From Fidelibacterota bacterium (lineage in GTDB: Bacteria; Fidelibacterota; Marinisomatia; SCGC-AAA003-L08; TS1B11): a DNA stretch of 24,768 nucleotides. The stretch lies in the NCBI GenBank assembly GCA_022564085.1, contig JADFMC010000003.1, positions 1 to 24,768 of the forward strand, given 5' to 3'. A program made the translations under genes and the position numbers. Under the pieces are notes generated by a model, which saw nothing but the letters and a program-made list of their open reading frames with translations, was not told the origin of the DNA and searched no databases. Below, in pieces: positions 7,660 to 16,900 of this stretch (position 1 is the first letter of the stretch; the number at the start of each line of letters is the position of its first letter).

Positions 7660-8025
7660 ATGACCAATAAAGAGTGGCACGAGCTGGAAGCGGCGCCAAA
7701 TCCCAGTCCGGGAAGGGATTACACGGTTGAAATAGCGGTGCCGGAGTTTACCTGCGTCTGTCCCCGGACGGGCCTGCCGGATTTTGGGACGATTCGGATC
7801 CGATATATCCCCGACAAAAAGATAGTCGAACTCAAATCACTAAAATACTACATCTTAAACTACCGTGACCTGGGAATATTCCAGGAAGCGGTCAACAATC
7901 GGATTTTAGACGATCTAAAGGAACTTTTACGACCCAGGATGATCGAAGTTGTGGCTGATTTCAACGCTCGTGGTGGTATCAAGACGGTGGTTACCTCCCG
8001 CTGGCCCGAGGAGAACGGCCGGTGA
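7660..8025 (+). CDS. queF: NADPH-dependent 7-cyano-7-deazaguanine reductase (preQ1 synthase), type I
   Basis: QueF reduces preQ0 to preQ1 with NADPH in the synthesis of the tRNA base queuosine. The protein has 121 residues, the short unimodular type. Conserved elements are EFTCVCPRTGLPDFG, with catalytic Cys34 (which forms the thioimide) and the proton donor Asp41, then VELKSLKYYILNYRD, where the Glu and the SLK stretch bind substrate and cofactor, and RGGIKT near the end. GAGG at 7651-7654 precedes the ATG. No other queuosine gene and no preQ1 riboswitch is seen nearby; the 16-base gap to the protease leaves no room for one. Confidence 0.95.
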   Translation: MTNKEWHELEAAPNPSPGRDYTVEIAVPEFTCVCPRTGLPDFGTIRIRYIPDKKIVELKSLKYYILNYRDLGIFQEAVNNRILDDLKELLRPRMIEVVADFNARGGIKTVVTSRWPEENGR

Positions 8026-8114
8026 AAGGACTACGGAAAAACTATCCGGTTAATTACACCTTTCGCGGAATTAAACTGCGGGGGTAAATTCGGGGCCGAT
8101 CTCAGGAAGAGGAA

Positions 8115-8249
8115 ATGAAAGTAAGAATACGCAATAGCAATAGAAAACGTAAAAACAGGCACGGCTTTTTCGCTCGGATGGGCACTAAATCCGGAAGGTC
8201 CGTCCTGGCCCGACGGCGTGCGAAAGGCCGGAAAGTCCTCTCCGCCTGA
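8115..8249 (+). CDS. rpmH: Ribosomal protein bL34
   Basis: A 44-residue, very basic protein of the large ribosomal subunit. It matches L34 across its whole length: NRKRKNRHGFFARM, then LARRRAKGRK at the end. The N-terminus is MKVRIRNS where MKRTFQPS is common, an uncommon variant. The sequence GAAGAGG at 8106-8112 is a good ribosome-binding site three bases before the ATG. As in most bacteria it is followed at once by rnpA (6 bases apart), and together they start the rpmH-rnpA-yidD-yidC-mnmE block. The 89-base gap upstream is the likely promoter region. Confidence 0.97.
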   Translation: MKVRIRNSNRKRKNRHGFFARMGTKSGRSVLARRRAKGRKVLSA

Positions 8250-8255
8250 TTTTTA

Positions 8256-8585
8256 TTGAAGCAGAACCTTCCGCGCAAGTACCGATTAACTAAGAAGCTG
8301 GAAATCGATCACCTCTACCACCAGGGTAAGCTCGTGGTTCAGCCCAGGGTGAGCGCGCGCGTAATGGCAGGGGAACGATCACGGCTGGGAATCGCAGTGG
8401 GGCGGAAATATGGAGGCAGCAGTGTCCGAAACAGATTTAAACGGCAGGTACGGGCCGTATTTCGTCAGCGCCGGGAGCAACTGGCGGGGGTAGATATCTT
8501 AGTGGCTGTACGCCCTGGAAAGGGGCTGGCCGGGTACCAAGAAATCCAGCTGTTATTCAATGAAATTATTGAACGCCATTGGTAA
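8256..8585 (+). CDS. rnpA: Ribonuclease P protein component
   Basis: The protein subunit of RNase P, which with the catalytic RNA removes 5' leaders of precursor tRNAs. It has 109 residues, the usual size. It begins with the typical RLTKKLEIDHLYHQG and carries the RNA-binding signature SSVRNRFKRQVRAVFR. The start is TTG at 8256, six bases after the rpmH stop; no ATG or GTG is placed better. Its 3' end overlaps the yidD start by 26 bases, an arrangement seen in many genomes. Confidence 0.96.
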   Translation: MKQNLPRKYRLTKKLEIDHLYHQGKLVVQPRVSARVMAGERSRLGIAVGRKYGGSSVRNRFKRQVRAVFRQRREQLAGVDILVAVRPGKGLAGYQEIQLLFNEIIERHW

Positions 8586-8811
8586 AAGGAGTCACCGGGT
8601 AGCGATTGCAGCTCTGGTGTTGCTAATCCGGTTGTACCAGATCTCCCTATCCTTGCTCTTTCCTGGAGCTTGCCGCTATGAACCCAGCTGTTCACAGTAT
8701 GCTATCGACGCCCTGCGTAAATACGGCCTACTGGGCGGCAGCAGACGGGCCGTGCAACGAATATTGCGTTGTCATCCTTATTCAAAACACCGCGCTCATG
8801 ATCCGGCCTGA
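8560..8811 (+). CDS. yidD: Membrane protein insertion efficiency factor YidD
   Basis: A small (83-residue) membrane-associated protein that helps YidC-dependent insertion. The N-terminal amphipathic/hydrophobic helix (about 12-34) precedes the family core PGACRYEPSCSQYAIDALRKYG, whose start holds two conserved cysteines, and the motif RILRCHPY with a third. The C-terminus is short and reads SKHRAHDPA instead of the usual Gly-rich GGxDPV tail. It starts inside the 3' end of rnpA and ends two bases before yidC, so translation of the three is very likely coupled. Confidence 0.95.
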   Translation: MKLLNAIGKRSHRVAIAALVLLIRLYQISLSLLFPGACRYEPSCSQYAIDALRKYGLLGGSRRAVQRILRCHPYSKHRAHDPA

Positions 8812-8813
8812 TT

Positions 8814-10580
8814 ATGCCTGATTCCGCCCGCGCCTTTATGGCTTTCGCCCTAATCGCCCTGGTGCTGATCCTGACTCCTAAATATCTGGAATTTATTGGG
8901 AGCCCGCCAGCCAGAGGCCCGGAGCAGATTGAGGAGCGAACTGCGTCTGAGGAGACGTTATTGGCGCCTCCCATTATACCGCAAAGCAGTTATGATAGTC
9001 GACCGACTATGGCGCAAGCTCACCAGGCGGAGCCCGAGAATCGGCAGCGATGGCCGGAGCGCACCGTGAAGATTGAAACTGAACTTTATACTGCGGTCAT
9101 ATCCTCCCGTGGGGGCGGAAGTATTACGTCTTTCGAACTTAAGGGCCATTCCAATCGTAGAACGGACGGCCCGGTACAGTTAATCGATGATAGCCACGGC
9201 GCAATCAGCCTGGAATTGGCCTATGTTAATCTGGAGGGAGACTCGGTCTACCTGCGGGAAAACTTCGAGGTCATAGTGTTCCCCAGTTTGAATACCATCC
9301 ACCTGAGCGATGGTACCGTGTCGATGGAGTTTCGCCGGACCTTCCCCTCGGGCGCGGTTGTGACCAAGAAGCTTACCTTTCAGAGTGATAGCTATATTAT
9401 ACCGCTGGAAATCGCCTGGCGCGACCCCGGGTTGGAGCTGGGTATCAACAATTTCGAGGTTCGCTGGCCGGACGGGCTGCCGCCGGCGGAGCAATTATTA
9501 AATGAAGATGAGACCTACGGTAAAGTGTACGTCTATCAGGGTGGAGAACTGGAGGACCAGGGTAGCGCCCGCAAGGGGTTGGTGCGCCGGCGGACCCTGA
9601 AAGGCAGCACTGATTGGGTGGCGCTACGGAACAAGTATTTCACCGCGGCCTTGATCGCCGACCGGAACCAACCCGCCACCTTTGGATCTCTATCCGCAGT
9701 TAGTCGTCCCTGGACCCATGACGGCAACAATAACAGCGGCAGCAACGGCAATCTAACCAGCTATTCGATGGCCCTGGGCTACGATGCCGGAAGTCCCGTC
9801 AAGTTGAATCTCTATCTGGGACCACTATCATATTTTATCATCTCTGATCTGGAGGTGGGCCTGGAGCAGATAATGAACCTTGGCTTCTCCCTCATCCGGC
9901 CCATCAGCAAACTGGTTTTGTACAGCTTGGTTTATCTTCATGAGGTGATCCCAAACTACGGCGTGGTCTTAATTATATTTGCCATCGTTATCCGCGTCGT
10001 TACCAACCCACTTACAAAAAAGAGTTTCACCTCCACTCAAAAGATGCAGCTGGTCCAGCCCCGGGTGAAGGAGTTACAGGAGAAATACAAGGGTAATGCT
10101 CAAAAGCTGAACCAGGAGATGATGGCCCTCTGGAAGCGGGAAGGGGTAAACCCCCTGGGGGGCTGCCTGCCTATCCTGATCCAGATGCCGTTGCTCTGGG
10201 CTCTGTTTATCGTATTCCGGACCACCATCGAGTTGCGCGGTCAACCGTTTATCTGGTGGATCACGGATCTATCGTCACCCGATGTGATTTTCAACCTGCC
10301 CTTCAGCCTGCCGCTCTATGGGCAAGGTGTAACCGTATTAGCGCTAATCATGGGCATTACCATGTTTTTGCAGCAGAAGCTCAGTGGCGCCGCGTCCAAC
10401 CCGCAACAAAAGCCCATGATGTACATGATGAGTATTTTCTTTTTCCTGATTTTTAACCAGTTCCCCAGCGGGCTAAATCTTTACTATGCTTTTTCCAATT
10501 TCCTGGCTATACTCCAGCAACGCGCTATCCGCAAGCACCTGGTCGCCCCGATTGCCGGCCCAGCCAAAACTAAGGGGTGA
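8814..10580 (+). CDS. yidC: Membrane protein insertase YidC
   Basis: YidC (588 residues) inserts and folds inner-membrane proteins, alone or with SecYEG. It has an N-terminal anchor helix (about 6-25), a large periplasmic beta-rich domain (about 75-340, the Gram-negative form) and the conserved five-helix insertase core. The core includes YGVVLIIFAIVIRVVTNPL with the groove arginine, the cytoplasmic coiled-coil hairpin KMQLVQPRVKELQEKYKG, and GCLPILIQMPLLWALF. A low-complexity N/S/G stretch near residue 305 is a loop of the periplasmic domain. It follows yidD by two bases; mnmE begins 24 bases later. Confidence 0.97.
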   Translation: MPDSARAFMAFALIALVLILTPKYLEFIGSPPARGPEQIEERTASEETLLAPPIIPQSSYDSRPTMAQAHQAEPENRQRWPERTVKIETELYTAVISSRGGGSITSFELKGHSNRRTDGPVQLIDDSHGAISLELAYVNLEGDSVYLRENFEVIVFPSLNTIHLSDGTVSMEFRRTFPSGAVVTKKLTFQSDSYIIPLEIAWRDPGLELGINNFEVRWPDGLPPAEQLLNEDETYGKVYVYQGGELEDQGSARKGLVRRRTLKGSTDWVALRNKYFTAALIADRNQPATFGSLSAVSRPWTHDGNNNSGSNGNLTSYSMALGYDAGSPVKLNLYLGPLSYFIISDLEVGLEQIMNLGFSLIRPISKLVLYSLVYLHEVIPNYGVVLIIFAIVIRVVTNPLTKKSFTSTQKMQLVQPRVKELQEKYKGNAQKLNQEMMALWKREGVNPLGGCLPILIQMPLLWALFIVFRTTIELRGQPFIWWITDLSSPDVIFNLPFSLPLYGQGVTVLALIMGITMFLQQKLSGAASNPQQKPMMYMMSIFFFLIFNQFPSGLNLYYAFSNFLAILQQRAIRKHLVAPIAGPAKTKG

Positions 10581-10604
10581 CAACCTCGGAAGCGGGTCCG
10601 GCCG

Positions 10605-12035
10605 GTGAACGGACCAAGCAGCACCATGGCTCCAGAACACAAAAATTCGCCCAATGATACAGCCTTAGAGCCCGCCAGCGATAACAGCAGCGGCAGCAGC
10701 GGCTACATTGAGGACACTATTGTGGCCCTGGCAACGCCCCCTGGGCGAGGTGGAGTCGCAATCGTCCGGCTAAGCGGAAATAGAGCCCTGGAGCTGGCGC
10801 AAAAAATATGCGCCGCGAAGCTGGCAAAACAGCCGCGCCACAGTTTCTTAACCCGCATCATCTCCCCGGAAGACAAAGAAGCGATTGATCAAGCACTGGT
10901 GACCTATTTCCAGCAACCGGCGTCATTTACCGGCGAAGATATGGTGGAATTCAGCACACACGGCGGCGTGATAACCCCCAGCAGGGTAATCCGGCTGCTG
11001 TTGAAGCTGGGCGCCCGGCAAGCGTTACCTGGTGAATTCACTCAGCGGGCCTTTATCAACGGCAAACTGGATCTGGCCGAGGCTGAGGCGCTAAATGAGA
11101 TTATAAGCAGTTTGAGCCGGCGATCACAGCAGGTGGCTTTTCAAAACCTGGAGGGGCATTTATCGCGGGAAATCGCATCTATACGGACTAATTTGCTATC
11201 ATTGCTGGCGATTCTAGAGCACGAACTTGATTTCAACGAGGCTGAGATCGACTACCTGACGCGCAATGAAATTTCCGGTCAATTAAAGGAGATCCTGGAG
11301 CGCTTGCACCGCTTGCAGGAAACGGCGCCCTACGGCCGTATGATCCGGGAAGGGGTGCGGGTAGTGATAACCGGCGAGCCCAATGCTGGAAAGTCCAGTA
11401 TTTTCAATGCCTTGGCTGGGCAGGAACGGGCCCTGGTGACCCAAATACCCGGCACTACCCGGGACAGCCTGGAGGCCTGGTTGGATATTAGCGGTTTTCC
11501 GGTCTGCCTGGTGGATACGGCCGGGCTGCGGAGTAGCGAAGATGCCCTAGAGCAGCTGAGCATTGCCAAGAGCCGGCAACAGTTGGAATCGGCGGACCTG
11601 GTGTTGCTGCTTGATCCCATTGATCCTGTTTCCAAAGGGAGCGAGTTGGAGATAGACACCAAAAAAACAGTTATTTACGTAAAATCGAAGGTAGACCAGC
11701 TAGCGACCGGAGACGAGTTGAACGGTCAGGTCACTACTTCGGTAATGCGGGAGGACGGGCTAGACGGGCTTACCACGGCTCTACAGGCAGCACTTCAAGA
11801 TTTAATACCCGATCAGAGCAGCATTGTGGTTACTTCGGCCCGCCAGGCTGAGGGATTGCGAAAAGCGGTGGCGCAACTTGAGGGAGTGCGGCAGCTGGTA
11901 AAATCGGGACAGGGTATGGACATTATCAGCGCTGAAGTACGCTATGCCGCTGAAGAGCTGGCCGCAATTATCGGGGAGACCAGCAATGAGGATGTTTTTG
12001 AGGCCATATTCAGGGATTTCTGCGTGGGCAAATGA
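10605..12035 (+). CDS. mnmE: tRNA uridine-5-carboxymethylaminomethyl modification GTPase MnmE
   Basis: MnmE with MnmG installs the (carboxymethyl)aminomethyl group on wobble U34 of tRNAs, using methylenetetrahydrofolate and GTP. The 476-residue protein starts with a non-conserved Ser/Asn-rich extension; the folate-binding domain begins near residue 34 (DTIVALATPPGRGGVAIVRL). The G domain has the P-loop GEPNAGKS (257-264), GTTRDS (283-288) and DTAGLR (304-309). The C-terminal CVGK (473-476) supplies the essential cysteine. The expected NKxD motif reads SKVD (in VIYVKSKVDQL), an odd change. The start is GTG at 10605; an ATG seven codons later is an equally good alternative because the extension is not conserved. 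It overlaps mnmG by four bases (ATGA). Confidence 0.96.
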   Translation: MNGPSSTMAPEHKNSPNDTALEPASDNSSGSSGYIEDTIVALATPPGRGGVAIVRLSGNRALELAQKICAAKLAKQPRHSFLTRIISPEDKEAIDQALVTYFQQPASFTGEDMVEFSTHGGVITPSRVIRLLLKLGARQALPGEFTQRAFINGKLDLAEAEALNEIISSLSRRSQQVAFQNLEGHLSREIASIRTNLLSLLAILEHELDFNEAEIDYLTRNEISGQLKEILERLHRLQETAPYGRMIREGVRVVITGEPNAGKSSIFNALAGQERALVTQIPGTTRDSLEAWLDISGFPVCLVDTAGLRSSEDALEQLSIAKSRQQLESADLVLLLDPIDPVSKGSELEIDTKKTVIYVKSKVDQLATGDELNGQVTTSVMREDGLDGLTTALQAALQDLIPDQSSIVVTSARQAEGLRKAVAQLEGVRQLVKSGQGMDIISAEVRYAAEELAAIIGETSNEDVFEAIFRDFCVGK

Positions 12036-13939
12036 AGCCGGCCGACCAACGAATTGACGATAGAAAATGGGATGTGGTGGTGGCTGGCGGCGGTCACGCC
12101 GGTATTGAAGCCGCCCTGGCCTGCGCCCGGATGGGGTGTGTCACCTTACTGGTAACCATGGACCCGGCGGCCATCGGACGCACTTCCTGCAATCCCGCTA
12201 TCGGGGGGCTGGCAAAGGGGCACTTGACCAGGGAGATCGACGCATTGGGGGGCGAAATGGGCCTCTGCACCGACCAGACCGGGATCCAATTCAAGACCTT
12301 GAACACCAGCAAAGGACGGGCTGTCTGGAGTCCGCGGGCCCAGATAGATAAGCGGCGATACGCCCGGCAGATGCGACGAACAGTTGCGAAACAGGAAAAT
12401 CTCACGATAATCGCCGGGGAGTTGACCGGAATCAAAGTACGCCGGGGAAAGCTGCAGTGGGTGATAATAGACCGTACCCTGCATGTTTCAACCCAAACGG
12501 CAATCCTCACCTGCGGCACTTTCCTGAATGGTAAAATTCATCTAGGCCTGACAAATTTCCGGGCGGGGCGCCTTGGTGAAAAGCCGGCTGGTGGCATCAC
12601 CGAGTCACTGAAGGACTTGGGCTTTCGAACCGGCCGGCTCAAGACCGGGACCCCACCACGGCTACAGCGTGATTCCATCGATTGGGGGGCTTTAACCGAG
12701 ATTCACGGCGATCCACAACCTCAACCGTTTTCATTCCGCACCCCATTGCCGTTCAACCCGCCGGATATAGCCTGTCACCTGGCCTACACGAATGATGCTG
12801 TGCATGCCATCATTTCAGAAAATCTGGATCAATCTCCGCTATATTCAGGAATAATAAAGGCCATTGGGCCCCGGTACTGTCCCAGCATTGAGGATAAGGT
12901 GGTACGATTCGCGCAGCGCAACCGGCACCAGCTATTTTTAGAACCGGAATGGCGGGATGCCAGCCAGATCTACGTTAACGGTTTTTCCACCAGTTTACCC
13001 CGAGAAGTTCAGCTGAGCGCAATACGCCTGGTGCCCGGTTTGGGCCGGGTTAAATTTATGCGGCCCGGTTATGCCATAGAATATGATTTCTTCCCACCCA
13101 GCCAGCTGCATGCCACCCTGGAAACCAAGGAGATCGCCGGGCTGTACCTGGCGGGACAGATCAACGGCACCTCCGGATACGAGGAAGCCGGGGCCCAAGG
13201 GCTGCTGGCCGGCATAAACGCGGCGGCCGCGGTGCTGGGGCGGGAGCCGTTGATCCTGCGACGGGACGAGGCCTATATGGGGGTGTTGATCGACGACCTG
13301 ATCACGAAGGACAGCGATGAACCTTATCGCATGTTCACTTCCCGGGCGGAATACCGATTACTATTGCGCCCGGACAACGCCGACTTGCGGCTAGCGGAAA
13401 AGGGCGTAGATTACGGTTTACTAGATCAGGGTTTTGCCGCACGGTTGCATCAAAGGCGAGAAAACATAGCTACTTTCCGCAAAGTCTGCGGCGAGACTTC
13501 CATCGAGTGGCACAATGCCGAGGAGGCCCCGGCGGCAGATAATAGCAACGGGCGAAACGGCCACCGGCGACGGCTTTCCCAGCTGCTAAAGCAGCCGGAA
13601 ATGAGTCTAGCCACCGTTTGGGAACAATTACCCGACCTGTTACGGGCATTGCCGGCCGCCGATCTATTCACCGCCGAGACCGATATTAAATATGCCGGGT
13701 ATATTGAACGCCAGCAGGCGTTAGCGGTCTCCATGCGCCGCCTGGATAACACCATTATCGACGCCCGGTTCAACTTTTCGGGGATCACCGCCCTGCGCCA
13801 GGAAGCCCGAGAGAAACTTAGCCGGGTGCGCCCCGAGACCCTGGGGCAGGCCGCCCGGATTTCGGGAGTGAACCCCCCCGACGTCGCCCTGTTGGCGCTA
13901 CACCTAAGGCGTTGGCATGTTTCACGTGAAACATCCTAG
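12032..13939 (+). CDS. mnmG: tRNA uridine-5-carboxymethylaminomethyl modification enzyme MnmG (GidA)
   Basis: The FAD enzyme partner of MnmE, 635 residues, the normal length. The FAD-binding site AGGGHAGIEAALA lies at about 18-30, followed by TSCNPAIGG, then GTFLNGKIHLG, GPRYCPSIEDKVVRF with the catalytic cysteine, NGTSGYEEAGAQGLLAGINA and SRAEYRLLLRPDNADLRL. The C-terminal helical domain binds tRNA and MnmE. It starts on the ATGA overlap with mnmE, so the partners are translationally coupled. The last codons (HVSRETS) are encoded by a perfect parS palindrome, so the C-terminal tail is shaped by a DNA site. The stop overlaps the mfd start by one base (TAGTG). Confidence 0.97.
   Translation: MKPADQRIDDRKWDVVVAGGGHAGIEAALACARMGCVTLLVTMDPAAIGRTSCNPAIGGLAKGHLTREIDALGGEMGLCTDQTGIQFKTLNTSKGRAVWSPRAQIDKRRYARQMRRTVAKQENLTIIAGELTGIKVRRGKLQWVIIDRTLHVSTQTAILTCGTFLNGKIHLGLTNFRAGRLGEKPAGGITESLKDLGFRTGRLKTGTPPRLQRDSIDWGALTEIHGDPQPQPFSFRTPLPFNPPDIACHLAYTNDAVHAIISENLDQSPLYSGIIKAIGPRYCPSIEDKVVRFAQRNRHQLFLEPEWRDASQIYVNGFSTSLPREVQLSAIRLVPGLGRVKFMRPGYAIEYDFFPPSQLHATLETKEIAGLYLAGQINGTSGYEEAGAQGLLAGINAAAAVLGREPLILRRDEAYMGVLIDDLITKDSDEPYRMFTSRAEYRLLLRPDNADLRLAEKGVDYGLLDQGFAARLHQRRENIATFRKVCGETSIEWHNAEEAPAADNSNGRNGHRRRLSQLLKQPEMSLATVWEQLPDLLRALPAADLFTAETDIKYAGYIERQQALAVSMRRLDNTIIDARFNFSGITALRQEAREKLSRVRPETLGQAARISGVNPPDVALLALHLRRWHVSRETS
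13917..13934. promoter_or_regulatory. parS: parS chromosome-partition site (ParB-binding palindrome)
   Basis: TGTTTCACGTGAAACA at 13918-13933 is identical to the widely conserved chromosomal parS consensus bound by ParB; with the flanking A and T it forms an 18-base perfect palindrome. It lies within the last codons of mnmG, 5 bases before the mfd start codon. ParB loads here, spreads and recruits SMC; parS sites cluster near the origin in most bacteria. No second copy was found in the window, and parA/parB are not present here. Confidence 0.9.
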
Positions 13940-16900
13940 TGATCCCAGCGGCTCTGGCTGAACGTCTGGCGATCGCTTTCACCCGCCTGGGGGTTGCTCC
14001 CGGTCAACGCTTGGCCGGCATTCCCCCGGCCTTTTTGCCTCTCCTGGTGCATCATTTCCTCCCTTCTTCCCCTGCTACTCAGATTGTGGCCTGCCGCACT
14101 AACGAACTGGGGCTGTCCCTTCGTGATACTTTTTTATCCTTTGGGCTTGAGGGAGTACTATTCTGCTCTACCGATGAGGGGCTATCAGATATCCCCGCCG
14201 GTTTCTCTTCCCCGCTGGAGTTCTTCCGGCTGAACTCGTGGGCGCATTTGGCCCGGGGCGCTCCAGTTTCTGTCTTCATTTGTACTCTCGCGCTGCTTGA
14301 GGAGGGGCTGCCCGCGCCCGACGACCTTCAGCGAGGCCTGCTTAATATGGACCCCGGCCAAACAAAATGGTCCCAACTTCGGGCCTGGCTCGATGAGCAC
14401 GGATATCAATCTGCGTCGCTGGTAACTGAGCCGGGAACTTATGCCCTGCGTGGCAGTGTGATCGATCTGTTTCCGGTGAATGTTTCGGCCCCCATCAGGC
14501 TGGATTTCATGGGAGACGAACTGGAGAATATACGGTCCTTTGACATCCACAGCCAGATTAGCTCCGGACAGCTCCCTTCGGCGGTGGCTGTTGCTCTTAA
14601 TCACGATAAATCCGCCACCAGCGATCTATTTTCCTTTTTCCCCGGAGGCTGGAACCTTTTTAGGCAGACCGGTGACGAAGACTGGGATTTTTCGTCCACC
14701 GCCTGTCCCGATATATCAGAATCCCTGGAACTGGCCATCGAGCCTTTCGAGAGCCGTAATTCGTCCCCAACTATTTTTACCGAACGCTGGCGGGAGCTGC
14801 TACGCCAAGCTCCATCCGCTAAGGCCTTTTTTGTCAGCGATCAATCCACTCACCGCGCCAGGGCCACGGAGTTACTTTCATCGGTGCCCTGCTCCATGGA
14901 GTCCGGTTTCTATCCCGCCGGCTATTCCTCCATCCCTCTTGAAATGTTGCTGTTAACTCCCGCCGAACTGTTTCGGCGCGCGGCTCATACCTGGAGGGCG
15001 CCCCAAAAAGCGATCTCTTCGTTGGCAAAGATACGTCAGCACGTGGAAGCGCTGGAGCCCGGTGATCTCATAGTCCATGTCAATCATGGGATCGGCCGCT
15101 ACCTGGGCCTGACCCGTCTCAAGGTGGGCGAGGCCAACCAGGAATGCCTGCTGATAGAATATCAAGGCGGTGACCGCGTCTATGTATCAACCGATAAGAT
15201 CTCCCTGGTTTTCCCCTTTTCGGTGGCCGAGGGGATCACCCCGGAGCTCGATTCACTCCAATCCGGCCGCTGGGAGCGGGTTAAACGCCGCACACGCCGT
15301 TCCGCTGAGGAGGTCGTTGAGCAGCTGGCCCAACTATACGCCCAACGCTCCCTTGCTGCCGGTAAAGCGCATCCCGCTGATGACGATCTGCAGTTGGAGT
15401 TCGAGGAGACTTTCCCTTACGAGGAGACACCTGACCAATTGCAGGCGGCGGCGGAGATTAAAGCGGATCTAGAACAACCGCGCCCCATGGATCGCCTGCT
15501 GTGCGGTGACGTGGGCTTTGGCAAGACCGAGGTAGCCCTGCGGGCAGCTTTTCAGGTTATTCGTGGCGGAGGACAGGTGGCGTTTCTGGTGCCCACGACA
15601 ATCCTGGCGGATCAGCACCTGATCTCTTTCCGCTCGCGCCTGGAACCTTTCGCCGTTACGGTTGGTCTGCTATCGCGCTTCGTATCGCCTAAACAGCAGC
15701 GTCAAACCCTGGCGGCATTATCCGCCGGTAAAATCGATCTGCTGGTCGGTACCCACCGCCTGCTTTCCAAGGATGTTGTTTTCAAGAATCTGGCCCTCCT
15801 AATAATTGATGAAGAGCACCGCTTTGGCGTCCATCAGAAGGAGAAAATCACAACAATAAAATCAAGCCTGGATGTTCTTAGTTTGACCGCCACGCCCATC
15901 CCCCGGACCCTACATTTTTCCCTGGCCGGTATTCGTGATATTTCTCGCCTGGAGACGCCCCCCAGGGAGCGGATTCCTATCATCACCTCGGTGACATATT
16001 TCCACAACGATCTAATTCGCCGGGCTATTAAACATGAGCTGCAAAGGGGCGGGCAGGTCTACTTCGTTCATAATGAGGTGAAGACCATTAACGCTCTCTA
16101 CCGGGAATTACAGGATTTACTGCCGGAGGTCACCTTTGGCCTGGCACACGGCCAGATGCCGGGTAAAGAGCTGGAAAAAACAATGTTTACTTTCGCCCGG
16201 GGCGATTACCAGGTACTGGTTTGCTCCAGTATAATCGAATCCGGCATCGACCTGCCTAATGTCAATACGGTTTTAATCAACGACTCCCATCGAATGGGGC
16301 TGGCGCAATTGTATCAGATCCGGGGGCGCGTAGGCCGCTCCAATCGTCAAGCATACGCCTATCTACTTATCCGCCGGCGCCCCCAGCTTTCGGCCCCGGC
16401 GTCAAAGCGCCTGAAAACCATCGAACGCCACAGCGCATTGGGCTCTGGTTATGCCATTGCGCTCCGTGATTTGGAGATACGCGGCAGCGGCAATATTTTC
16501 GGCTTGGAACAAAGTGGGCATGTAGCTGCGTTGGGCCTGGAACTCTATACCCGCATAATTCAGGATGTTATCAAAGAGCGAGACCTAAACCCGCTTGATT
16601 CATCATTTGGGCGTTTAAATAGGGATGACATCACAATTCGTATCTTTCCCGGGGCCCGCATACCTGACTCGTTTATACCCGATCCCCATTTACGCCTTAA
16701 TCTCTATCGCCGCATCGTCGCGTTGGGTGATGAATTGGAGATTAGCTCTTTCTCGGCGGAGCTGCAGGATCGCTTTGGTCCCCCACCAGAAGAAGTGCAA
16801 AACCTGCTGCTGGCAAGGGAGCTGCGCCTGTTGGCCGCAAACCTTGGTGTCCGGTCAATTAATCTATCCTCCGATAGGCATTTGTTACTGGAATTTGCCC

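Noticed and set aside
7644..7660. preQ1 riboswitch before queF
   Set aside because: Only 16 bases separate queF from the protease gene, too few for an aptamer.
12094..12519. Long minus-strand frames opposite mnmG and mfd
   Set aside because: They are antisense to well-conserved coding sequence and show no protein-family features.
15020..15060. A second CACGTG (in CAGCACGTGGAAGC) as another parS
   Set aside because: Only the central six bases fit; the flanks do not match the parS arms and it lies in conserved mfd coding sequence.
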